Part shown: in pieces, positions 7,142 through 13,763 of the stretch
Numbering within the stretch: the stretch's first letter is position 1
Layout of the letters: every line of letters starts with the position of its first letter
Assembly (NCBI GenBank): GCA_000437255.1
Contig: FR899090.1
Span: forward strand, 59,165 to 92,887
Length of the DNA stretch: 33,723 bases
Origin: Ruminococcus sp. CAG:403
Lineage (GTDB): Bacteria; Bacillota; Clostridia; Oscillospirales; Ruminococcaceae
Reading direction: 5' to 3'
Notes under the pieces: model-generated
Database searches by the model: none
What the model saw: only the letters and a program-made list of their open reading frames with translations
What the model was told of the DNA's origin: nothing
Translations under genes and position numbers: made by a program

Positions 7142-7198
7142 ATGGAAAAACTGCGACAAAATGGTTCGGGTGGAATGGAATCACCTTTTACCGCATAA
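7142..7198 (+). CDS. Possible 18-aa small peptide upstream of the DUF1540-type gene
   Basis: ATG at 7142 follows AAGGAAG by about 7 nt and opens 18 codons (MEKLRQNGSGGMESPFTA) to a TAA at 7196-7198. It might be a leader peptide or chance. No hydrophobic segment or codon run for attenuation is apparent. Confidence 0.2.
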   Translation: MEKLRQNGSGGMESPFTA

Positions 7199-7313
7199 AA
7201 TGCAGAGAAAGCGGCATACTAGCAGTACACCTGATGCAGCAGCAGCGCCGATCGGCAAATCCGATTCTATTGCCGCCGCTTCAGGGGAATTTTTAGAAAT
7301 GAGGAACAAAGTC

Positions 7314-7499
7314 ATGGAAAACAAAATGAAAAATCCGAGCATTCATTGTACCGTCACACAGTGCCAGCATAATCTGGGCACCGAACAGTACTGCGGTTTG
7401 AACAGCATTTCTGTTGGTACCCACGAAAGCAATCCGACTGTACCGGAATGTACCGACTGCGAATCCTTTGTAAAGCGTTCTGACTGCTGCAACGCATAA
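7314..7499 (+). CDS. Small Cys-rich DUF1540-type protein
   Basis: This is a 61 aa product. The pattern IHCTVTQCQHN...YCGLNSISVG...ECTDCESF matches the small DUF1540 family of Firmicutes, in which conserved cysteines probably bind metal; function is unknown. I chose the ATG at 7314 because GAGGAA lies 8 nt upstream. An in-frame ATG at 7299 (AGGGG about 11 nt upstream) would add five residues. The reading frame stays open back to 7161, but there is no ribosome binding site there. A terminator hairpin starts 13 nt after the stop, so it is a single-gene unit. Confidence 0.8.
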   Translation: MENKMKNPSIHCTVTQCQHNLGTEQYCGLNSISVGTHESNPTVPECTDCESFVKRSDCCNA

Positions 7500-7512
7500 C
7501 CCCAATCCGGGC

Positions 7513-7542
7513 AAATCGGGACAGGACGTTCTGCCCCGATTT
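7513..7542 (+). terminator. Terminator after the DUF1540-type gene
   Basis: AAATCGGG (7513-7520) pairs with CCCGATTT (7535-7542), and ACAG/CTG can extend pairing inside the loop. The right arm ends in T residues, and a second T-run lies at 7551-7556. Confidence 0.75.
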
Positions 7543-7618
7543 TGCACGATTTTTTTGGCCATAATGTACAAAAATGAGGGGCGAAAAAATTACAAAACAG
7601 AAAAATATCAAAATTTGC

Positions 7619-7647
7619 TTGTTTCTTGTTGGAATTTCGGGTATAAT
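7619..7647 (+). promoter_or_regulatory. Promoter of ireB
   Basis: TTGTTT (7619-7624), a 17 bp spacer and a consensus TATAAT (7642-7647) stand about 28 bp before the ireB ribosome binding site. Confidence 0.75.
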
Positions 7648-7681
7648 AAGAATAGAACCAGTTTGAAGGAGGTTGAATCAG

Positions 7682-7927
7682 ATGTTTGACAAAACTATGA
7701 CATTTTCTGTCAATGATGAACGAGAACTCGAAATGAAAAAAACACTGACGCTTGTATACGATGCACTGGTGCAAAAAGGCTATAATCCGGTGAACCAAAT
7801 TGTAGGCTACATCTTGTCAGAAGATCCGACCTACATAACCACCTATAACAACGCTCGGAGCATGATCCGGCATATCGATCGGGATGAGCTGTTACAGGTT
7901 TTGGTAAAGTCTTATTTAAACGATTGA
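7682..7927 (+). CDS. ireB: IreB-family regulatory phosphoprotein
   Basis: The 81 aa product begins MFDKTMTFSVNDE and contains LVYDALVQKGYNPVNQIVGY and DPTYITTYNNAR, the conserved core of the small IreB (DUF965, YrzL) family. In Enterococcus IreB is phosphorylated on N-terminal threonines by the Ser/Thr kinase IreK and modulates cephalosporin resistance and cell-envelope stress; T5 and T7 here are candidate sites. The start at 7682 follows AAGGAGG by 9 nt; an in-frame TTG at 7673 is too close to that site. In many Firmicutes this gene lies before ruvX; here it has its own promoter and is followed by hairpins and a deacetylase gene. Confidence 0.93.
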   Translation: MFDKTMTFSVNDERELEMKKTLTLVYDALVQKGYNPVNQIVGYILSEDPTYITTYNNARSMIRHIDRDELLQVLVKSYLND

Positions 7928-8026
7928 GACAAAAGAAGTGCGGATACTCTGTACAGGAGCGGAAAGCTTCGGCTGAATCAAGCGAATTGGATACAAAGAG
8001 AGGGGCAGCGTACAAGCTGCTTGTTC

Positions 8027-8076
8027 TGCTTACAGCGCCTGCAAGGGAAAAGAATCCTTGGCAGGCGCTGTAAGCA
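8027..8076 (+). terminator. Long hairpin after ireB
   Basis: A 20-bp stem (8027-8046 with 8056-8076, one bulged G) surrounds a 9 nt loop. It is 100 nt past the ireB stop and is not followed by a clear T-run, so it could be a terminator, a processed 3-prime end or part of a small RNA. Confidence 0.55.
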
Positions 8077-8101
8077 TATTGTGTCGAATTGCGGATATAC
8101 T

Positions 8102-8138
8102 AAGGGCACACTGTCCTGTAATGTGACAGTGTGCCCTT
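8102..8138 (+). terminator. Perfect 14-bp hairpin before the pdaA-like gene
   Basis: AAGGGCACACTGTC (8102-8115) and its complement (8125-8138) flank a 9 nt loop, with A residues before and T residues ending the right arm. It looks like an intrinsic terminator, yet it is the second strong hairpin in a row, and no promoter is evident between it and the next gene. Confidence 0.65.
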
Positions 8139-8188
8139 GTATGGATACGGGGCAAATCGAAAAGAGGTGGCTTTGTATCAAAAAATGG

Positions 8189-8923
8189 ATGACACGTCTG
8201 GTTGCAGCAGCAACGGCATGCAGTTTGCTTTTGCCCATTTCTGCGTATGCTGCCGACAATCAGAAGATCGGCTATGGACAGGGAACCGCAGTCGATGCGG
8301 AGAACTGTCCGTTGGATGCTCTGCAATTTGATCAGCAGTTTCAAAAATTCGGTGCTTATGCCACAACACCGGATCGGAAGCAGATTATATTGACCTTTGA
8401 CCAGGGCTATGAAAATGGATATACCGCAAAAATTTTGGATGTGCTGCAAGAAAAGCAGGCACATGCCATTTTCTTTTTAACCGGGGACTATGCAAAATCA
8501 GAATCCGAATTGGTGCATCGGATGATCGAAGAGGGGCATACGCTGGGGAATCACGGCATGACGCACGCAAGTCTGCCAACGCTTTCTCCGGAAGCGGCAA
8601 AAGAAGAAATTCTTTCGCTGCACGATTATGTGGCGGACACGTATGGCTATGAAATGCAGTATTTCCGCTGTCCGTGCGGCGAATATTCTGAGCAGGCGTT
8701 GGAGATTGCACAGGAATGTGGCTATCAGACGCTGTTTTGGAGCTTTGCGTATGTGGATTGGCTGACCGATCAGCAGCCAGATCCAGCAAAGGCATTGGAA
8801 GACCTCACCAGCCATGCACACGGCGGAGAGATTCTGCTGCTGCATTCGGTTTCTTCCACCAATGCGGAAATTTTGGGAGATGCCATTGATCAATTTCGGG
8901 CAATGGGCTTTCAGGTTTCGTAA
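8189..8923 (+). CDS. PdaA-like polysaccharide deacetylase (delta-lactam type)
   Basis: This 244 aa exported protein of carbohydrate esterase family 4 probably removes acetyl groups from peptidoglycan muramic acid. A signal peptide (residues 1-21, cleavage after AYA) is followed by the deacetylase domain. Its motifs are ILTFDQGYENGYT (D71), GNHGMTHAS (H122, H126), FRCPCGEYSE (R160) and LLLHSVS (H219). The YENG extension of motif 1 and the FWSFAYVDW segment resemble PdaA, which makes the muramic delta-lactam of spore cortex. Motif 3 has RCPCG where RPPRG is usual. The start is uncertain: ATG 8189 is 21 nt from the AGAGG at 8163-8167, whereas an in-frame ATC at 8177 is 9 nt away and would give a classical MIKKW signal peptide. 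Confidence 0.87.
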   Translation: MTRLVAAATACSLLLPISAYAADNQKIGYGQGTAVDAENCPLDALQFDQQFQKFGAYATTPDRKQIILTFDQGYENGYTAKILDVLQEKQAHAIFFLTGDYAKSESELVHRMIEEGHTLGNHGMTHASLPTLSPEAAKEEILSLHDYVADTYGYEMQYFRCPCGEYSEQALEIAQECGYQTLFWSFAYVDWLTDQQPDPAKALEDLTSHAHGGEILLLHSVSSTNAEILGDAIDQFRAMGFQVS

Positions 8924-8940
8924 AAATACTGGAATGAAAC

Positions 8941-8973
8941 AATCGGCATGCCGTTTCAAATGGCATGCCGATT
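8941..8973. terminator. Bidirectional terminator between pdaA-like gene and glycosyltransferase gene
   Basis: A perfect 12-bp stem (AATCGGCATGCC 8941-8952 with 8962-8973) with a 9 nt loop is followed by T-rich sequence on the plus strand. It lies between two convergent genes and can serve both. Confidence 0.85.
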
Positions 8974-9012
8974 TTGTTGTTTCTGGGAGGAATGCTTCGA
9001 ACCCATTGCTTG

Positions 9013-10158
9013 TTATTCGCTCAAGTATTTTTGATAGGTTTCTTCCAGTACCGGAAGCACCTTTTCCTGCCGCCAGGCAGCACAGGCTTCCCGATTGGCA
9101 TCCCCCATCTTTTTCCGCAGATCGGCGTGGTCCGCCAGTTCCCGGATTTCTTTTGTGAGCGCTTCTATGTCGTCACAGGGATAGGTGCGTCCTTCGGAAC
9201 TGCCGTCGTTATAAAACTGCATGCCGTTTCGGTCGGAAGTCAGCAGCGGCAGTCCGGCAGCCATCGCTTCCAGCGCATGAATGCCCAGCGCTTCCCGCTT
9301 CGAGGGGAGGCAGAAGAGATCTGCAGCCTGATACAGATCTGGCAGATCAGTTCGGTAGCCCAAAAATTGAACCCGATCTGCTACATGAAGCCGTTCAGCA
9401 AGTTTTGTTAAGAAGTCCAAATCCGGCCCCATTCCGCAAAGCAGGTAATAGAGGTTGTACTGCGGCAAACGAGAGATCGCTTGCAGGACGGCACGCTGAT
9501 ATTCTGCCCAGGTTAAACTGCCGACAGAGAGCAGAACGATTGCATCTTCCGGGATATTTAGTTGTTTGCGCAGTTCTTCCCGGGTGCAGCTTGTTTGCTG
9601 GAAGGCTTCCCGATTGATGCCGGTGCCGGGCAAGGTATGAACCTCTCCAATTTGCAGCTTCTGGGTGGCGTAGGAGGCATTTTCCGGATTGGAAGCAAAG
9701 AATACACTGGTCTGCTTCGCCCGCTTTTTCTCCGTCCACTTGAAAAACTGGTTCAGGAAGTGTGAGCCGTTTCGGAATACTCGAAAATCCAGTGCACTGT
9801 AGAAAATGGGAATGCCGGATGTTGCAGCAGCTGCTCTTCCATAATAGCCGGCAATGGTTCCAAAGCAGTGCACCAGGTCAAAGCTTGTTTCCTGAAGCAG
9901 GGTCTGTAGCTGCTGATTGGCTTTGTGATTTTGCATGGTATGTAGCAGTGTTGGTGCAAAGGGAAGATCGTGGTAGGGGATCTTCTGCTCGGTTAGTTCT
10001 TTTTGGAAGGCATCCGAAACTTCCTGTGGAATGTTGCTGTCCGTAAAGTTACAGGCAATGTGAACGGTATGTCCCATTTTGCGGAGCATTTCCAGAATGG
10101 GGCGGTTATATTGCAAGTGTGTGGAGACAGATGCTGCAAAAAGCAAAATTTGTTTCAT
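9013..10158 (-). CDS. Glycosyltransferase, GT4 family (GT-B fold)
   Basis: The 381 aa protein transfers a sugar from a nucleotide-sugar donor, probably for a cell-surface glycan at the inner membrane face. The N-terminal half has MKQILLFAASVSTH, then the YNRPILEMLRKMGHTVHI acceptor-domain pattern and FDLVHCFGTIAGYYG. The C-terminal half has LLSVGSLTW, FLGYRTDLPDLYQAADLF and PSKREALGIHALEAMAAGLP, the donor-binding E-x7-E signature of GT4. The start at 10158 follows AGGAGG by 7 nt. It is the last gene of a minus-strand operon, 11 nt after the RluA-type gene. Donor and acceptor are not readable. Confidence 0.9.
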   Translation of the reverse strand: MKQILLFAASVSTHLQYNRPILEMLRKMGHTVHIACNFTDSNIPQEVSDAFQKELTEQKIPYHDLPFAPTLLHTMQNHKANQQLQTLLQETSFDLVHCFGTIAGYYGRAAAATSGIPIFYSALDFRVFRNGSHFLNQFFKWTEKKRAKQTSVFFASNPENASYATQKLQIGEVHTLPGTGINREAFQQTSCTREELRKQLNIPEDAIVLLSVGSLTWAEYQRAVLQAISRLPQYNLYYLLCGMGPDLDFLTKLAERLHVADRVQFLGYRTDLPDLYQAADLFCLPSKREALGIHALEAMAAGLPLLTSDRNGMQFYNDGSSEGRTYPCDDIEALTKEIRELADHADLRKKMGDANREACAAWRQEKVLPVLEETYQKYLSE

Positions 10159-10169
10159 GGTAAAACCTC

Positions 10170-11018
10170 CTAAAGGTGAGTCGGAAAAAGTGCGGTAAAA
10201 TCCGGCGGAAGCGGACAGTGTACGGTCATCCAGGCAGAACGGAAACGATCTGGAAACTGCATGGAGCCGCAGTGCAGCGCATGTCGGCTGCAATCGGTCA
10301 GAGTGCCGCCATAAAGGGAATCTCCGGCAAGCGGATGCCCGATGCTGGCGAGATGTACCCGAATTTGATGGGTGCGTCCGGTTTCCAGCGTGATGCGTAA
10401 AAATGTATAGGCACCCTCCCGAAAGAGAGGGGTATAATGCGTTACGGCAGGCTTTCCGTCCGGCGTGACACAGCGCTTCAAGATGGAATCGGGACAGCGC
10501 CCAATGGGTGTGCAAATGGTGCCAGACTCTGTGATGGAACCGCATACGGCGGCATAATAGGTCTTTTGGATTTGATATTGCAGGGCTGCTGCACAGGCAG
10601 CATGTTTTGCCACCAGACAAAGTCCTGTCGTGTCCCGATCCAGACGATTGACCGGGCGAAAGGCATGACTTGGAAATTGTGCGCTGAACGCATTTCCCAG
10701 TGTGTCGGTATAGTGTCCCGGAGAAGGGTGCACTGGCATGCCGGCAGGCTTATCATACAATAGATAATCTTCTGTCTCAAAGATGATGGGCACAGAAAGT
10801 GCCGGATTGGGCGTTAAACCGGATTCTTCCGGCAGGGTCAGGCAAATCACATCTCCGGCTGTTACCGGGTCGATGGTGCGGATGGGATGGCCGTTGCAGG
10901 AGATCCCGCCGCATTGCTTGAGTCGGCAAAGCAGCCGTTGGGAAACGCCTTCCTGTTTGCGCAGGAATTGTTTGAGTGGAATGGGTGCAGCCGTTCGGAC
11001 TGTAAAATGAAGCGTCAT
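10170..11018 (-). CDS. RluA-family pseudouridine synthase
   Basis: The 282 aa enzyme isomerises uridine to pseudouridine in rRNA or tRNA. It has an N-terminal S4-like segment (about 10-60, LKQFLRKQEGVSQRLLCRLK), then the catalytic domain with LLYDKPAGMPVHPSPGH, the RPVNRLDRDTTGL motif carrying the catalytic D127, and the LETGRTHQIRVHLASIGHPL motif of the RluA group. The start overlaps the end of the preceding membrane-protein gene by 4 nt (ATGA), indicating translational coupling. Length is typical. Which RNA position it modifies (RluC-, RluD- or TruC-like) cannot be decided. Confidence 0.93.
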   Translation of the reverse strand: MTLHFTVRTAAPIPLKQFLRKQEGVSQRLLCRLKQCGGISCNGHPIRTIDPVTAGDVICLTLPEESGLTPNPALSVPIIFETEDYLLYDKPAGMPVHPSPGHYTDTLGNAFSAQFPSHAFRPVNRLDRDTTGLCLVAKHAACAAALQYQIQKTYYAAVCGSITESGTICTPIGRCPDSILKRCVTPDGKPAVTHYTPLFREGAYTFLRITLETGRTHQIRVHLASIGHPLAGDSLYGGTLTDCSRHALHCGSMQFPDRFRSAWMTVHCPLPPDFTALFPTHL

Positions 11019-11755
11019 GCTGGATGTTCTCCTTGCTGTTCTGCAATGGGAATGTTATAACAAAGGGTGCATTCTAAAAGAATGCGTGGAATTCGCCAGA
11101 GAAGCGGAAGTTGCAGCAAGCCCAGTCCGCCAATTGGCAGCAGGTGCCGCAGATGTCCCTGCATGCTTTGCACGGCAAGCTTGGGGATGCGATGAACAGG
11201 AAGCTCCGGATGCTGCAATAGCCAAAAGGGAGCAGCCCCCAGTGCCAGACTGTACCGGATTGCCAAACCGCAGGCGAGCAGCATGGCAGAGAGGCAGTGC
11301 AGGGCACAGAAGACCCAAACGGTACTGGACGCAGGATGGAGGGCTGCCGTTTGCAGGCAGCGATACCCCCATGCACCCAGCAGCGGAACGGGTAGAAACA
11401 GCAGCGTGCGCAGCAGACCGGTTAGCAGCTGTAAGCAATAGGCAGTCCGCAGAGAATAGGGCATTTTGGCTTGCAGACCTGCTAAGCTGGTGCAGCAGGC
11501 AAGGAGTTGATATTGCAGCGGAACAGTTGCTGCCAGCTGAACGAGTCGGAATCCAATTAAAAACGCCAGCCAGAGCAGCTGCGCCGGAAATGTGCTGTGG
11601 GGCAGAAATTGACCGTAAACCACTGCGGTGCCGGCACCGAGTACTTGGAAAAGCAGCCAGACTGCCGGCAGAAGGGCACAGAGCAGGCGGTAGCGGCGAA
11701 TGGAAGCATGGGTAACAATTTGTTTGGAAAATTGCCGAAGGGCACGAAGCTGCAT
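11015..11755 (-). CDS. Unknown polytopic membrane protein
   Basis: The 246 aa product is Leu/Ala-rich with about five to six hydrophobic segments: residues 22-50 (YRLLCALLPAVWLLFQVLG), 56-80 (LLWLAFLIGFRLVQLAATV), 100-130, 140-170 and a C-terminal pair near 205-230. The N-terminus is basic (QLRALRQFSKQIVTHASIRR). I do not recognise the family. The start at 11755 has GGGAGG 9 nt upstream. It lies 53 nt after the histidine phosphatase gene and overlaps the pseudouridine synthase start, so it is an operon member, but that context does not suggest a specific role. Confidence 0.7.
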   Translation of the reverse strand: MQLRALRQFSKQIVTHASIRRYRLLCALLPAVWLLFQVLGAGTAVVYGQFLPHSTFPAQLLWLAFLIGFRLVQLAATVPLQYQLLACCTSLAGLQAKMPYSLRTAYCLQLLTGLLRTLLFLPVPLLGAWGYRCLQTAALHPASSTVWVFCALHCLSAMLLACGLAIRYSLALGAAPFWLLQHPELPVHRIPKLAVQSMQGHLRHLLPIGGLGLLQLPLLWRIPRILLECTLCYNIPIAEQQGEHPA

Positions 11756-11808
11756 GATGGCATTCCTCCCGGAATCATTTCCGGTAGTATCTCCCAGAAG
11801 AATTGGAA

Positions 11809-12426
11809 TTATTCCGAATAAGGCGTTTTTCCAAGGATTTCAAATGCCTGAGAACGCTGCCAGAGCTGTGCTGTAACCAGAATGTCGAATCCTTCTCCCG
11901 GTTCGCAGAGCAATTCTTTCGCGTCAATTTTTGGCAGTCCAAACCCGGCAAGCATATTGGAAATAATGCCGGAATGGGTGATGACTGCGCAGTGCAGCAG
12001 ATCTTCTGTCATCATATCCTGAATGATTTCCCGCAGTGCCTTGAAGATGCGCAGCTGGACTTCCTGCACACTTTCGCCCTCTGGCGGACGGCATTCCAAA
12101 CCGCCTTTGATCCAGGTCTTGAATTCCGGTCGGTCAATGAGTTCCTCGGTGCTTTTGCCTTCAAATGTACCGAAGTCCATTTCGATGAGATTGTCTACCG
12201 TTTGAATGGGCACATCTGGAAAAAGAATTTCTGCTGTTTCCAAGCAGCGTTGCAATGGACTGCTGTAGACTCTTGCAACACGGGGATAAATATAAGTATC
12301 CTGCTTTTGACTCAGTTCAGCGGCACCTTTATCCGAAAGCGGAAAATCGGTGCGGCCAATATAAATGCCGCTGTCATTGGCAGCGGTGCGTCCATGTCGA
12401 ATGACGCTGATGCGGTAACCTTTCAT
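11809..12426 (-). CDS. Histidine phosphatase family protein (phosphoglycerate mutase-like)
   Basis: The 205 aa protein has the RHG motif near the N-terminus (ISVIRHGRTAAN, catalytic H11), the YSSPLQRCLETA segment, EMDFGTFEG, and a second active-site histidine in AVITHSGIIS. This is the branch-1 histidine phosphatase pattern, shared by CobC-type and broad-specificity phosphatases; the substrate is not readable. The start at 12426 follows GGGAGG by a short spacer. It is the first gene of the minus-strand operon reaching to 9013; no clear promoter could be assigned in the 274 bp divergent spacer upstream. Confidence 0.92.
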   Translation of the reverse strand: MKGYRISVIRHGRTAANDSGIYIGRTDFPLSDKGAAELSQKQDTYIYPRVARVYSSPLQRCLETAEILFPDVPIQTVDNLIEMDFGTFEGKSTEELIDRPEFKTWIKGGLECRPPEGESVQEVQLRIFKALREIIQDMMTEDLLHCAVITHSGIISNMLAGFGLPKIDAKELLCEPGEGFDILVTAQLWQRSQAFEILGKTPYSE

Positions 12427-12565
12427 GTACTTCCTCCCAATTCTGACAGCAGGCTGACTGGATTTAGAATGCTTTGCAGCCAGCTGCCTAGGCGATGATT
12501 GTTGTTCCTGCCAGGGGTTTCCTTGGCATTGAAAAAATATTTATGAAATCAAAACGATTTTTCTG

Positions 12566-12594
12566 TTTACATTTCAAAAGAAATGGTCTATAAT
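12566..12594 (+). promoter_or_regulatory. Promoter of the apbE-rnf operon
   Basis: TTTACA (12566-12571), a 17 bp spacer and a consensus TATAAT (12589-12594) give a predicted start near 12602, just at the first leader hairpin. Confidence 0.82.
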
Positions 12595-12601
12595 GAAAAA
12601 G

Positions 12602-12651
12602 CGTGTGAAACTTTGTCGTTTTACACGAAAGCAGCATGGCAACATGCTGCT
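12602..12651 (+). promoter_or_regulatory. Two consecutive hairpins in the apbE-rnf leader
   Basis: The first stem pairs 12602-12611 with 12618-12627 (10 bp, one G-U). Two bases later a perfect 9-bp stem pairs AGCAGCATG 12630-12638 with 12643-12651 around a stable GCAA tetraloop. Both begin at or right after the predicted transcription start, leaving about 50 nt unpaired before the start codon at 12701. They may protect the mRNA 5-prime end or bind a regulator. Confidence 0.6.
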
Positions 12652-12700
12652 GAGATCTTTCTATTATACCATTTTTTCCCGGAGATGAAAAGGCTTTTTT

Positions 12701-13702
12701 ATGATTTTTTCAAAAAAAATTCCTCGCTCCATTGGCATGCTTTGTGCGTTTGTTTTGGCGGCCGGCGGATGTACGGCGGTGATCTGGCGGATGCATACGC
12801 ATTCGACGGATCAAGCACTGCCCAGCAATACCCTGTATGTCATGGATACCATCTGCACCATTACAGCACCGGAGTCCTTGCAGGAACCGTTGGCGGAAAC
12901 CATGCGGCAGCTGGATGACCAGCTGGACTGTTATGATGCAGAAAGCGTGGTCAGCCGCTGCAATCAGTCCGGCACCTCACAGGATACCATGCTGTATGAT
13001 TTGGTTACGCAGGTGCAGACTGCGCAGCAGCAGGATGGTGTAAAAGTGGATGTGACCATTGGTGCCCTGACGGCACTTTGGGGCATTACCACGGATCATC
13101 CGAAGGTGCCTACGGCAGCACAGCGGCAGCAGGCGCTTGCGACTGTTTCGCCGGAACATGTTACGACGAAAGACGGGACGGTATCTCTTTCCGGCGGCGC
13201 ACAATTGGATTTTGGCGCAGTGGCAAAGGGATATGCAATGGATCAGGCGGCAGCCGTTTTGAATCAGTCGGATGCTTCCTATGCCATTGTCTCTATGGAA
13301 TCTTCTATGGTGCTGTATGGAGCAAAGCCGAATGGGAAACCGTTTGTCATTTCCGTTCGGGATCCGGACGGGGAGGGCATTTTGGGTACGATCGAAACGC
13401 CGGCATGCTTTTTGTCTACATCCGGCGGATACGAGCGGTATTTTACAGCGGAAGATGGCACGGCCTATGAACACATCCTAGATCCGCAGACTGGAATGCC
13501 AGTGGAAACAGATTTAAAGACTGTGACCGTGCTCTGTGACAGCGGACTGCGTTCGGACTTGCTCTCCACGGAAATTTACATGGAGGGAACGGCTGGACTG
13601 GAACGACATTTGCAGGCAACGGATTACCAGGTGCTTGCAGAGGATCAGAACGGTCAGATCTATGTCAGCAATGGCCTGCATTTTACAAAACGGGCAGATT
13701 GA
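12701..13702 (+). CDS. apbE: FAD:protein FMN transferase
   Basis: The 333 aa enzyme covalently attaches FMN from FAD to a Thr of target proteins, here most likely RnfD and RnfG encoded downstream. It has an N-terminal hydrophobic segment (residues 10-28) with a possible lipobox ending at the Cys of LAAGGC, so it is likely membrane-attached on the outer face. Family motifs are NTLYVMDTICTI, LDFGAVAKGYAMDQAA, STSGGYERYF, HILDPQTGMP and SDLLSTEIYMEG (metal/FAD site). The start at 12701 follows AAAAGG by 7 nt. It is the first gene of the rnf operon, 61 nt before rnfC. Confidence 0.95.
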   Translation: MIFSKKIPRSIGMLCAFVLAAGGCTAVIWRMHTHSTDQALPSNTLYVMDTICTITAPESLQEPLAETMRQLDDQLDCYDAESVVSRCNQSGTSQDTMLYDLVTQVQTAQQQDGVKVDVTIGALTALWGITTDHPKVPTAAQRQQALATVSPEHVTTKDGTVSLSGGAQLDFGAVAKGYAMDQAAAVLNQSDASYAIVSMESSMVLYGAKPNGKPFVISVRDPDGEGILGTIETPACFLSTSGGYERYFTAEDGTAYEHILDPQTGMPVETDLKTVTVLCDSGLRSDLLSTEIYMEGTAGLERHLQATDYQVLAEDQNGQIYVSNGLHFTKRAD

Positions 13703-13763
13703 GCCGCTGCTCCGGTTGGAAAATGGATACAGATTCTCTGAACAATGATAAGGAGGAGTCAAA

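Noticed and set aside
10159..10620. N-terminal extension of the glycosyltransferase frame up to 10620
   Set aside because: The extension lies opposite the pseudouridine synthase in another frame; the family start MKQILLF with AGGAGG is at 10158.
12427..12565. Promoter for the histidine phosphatase operon
   Set aside because: AT-rich sequence is present on the minus strand, but no convincing -35/-10 pair with 16-18 bp spacing was found.
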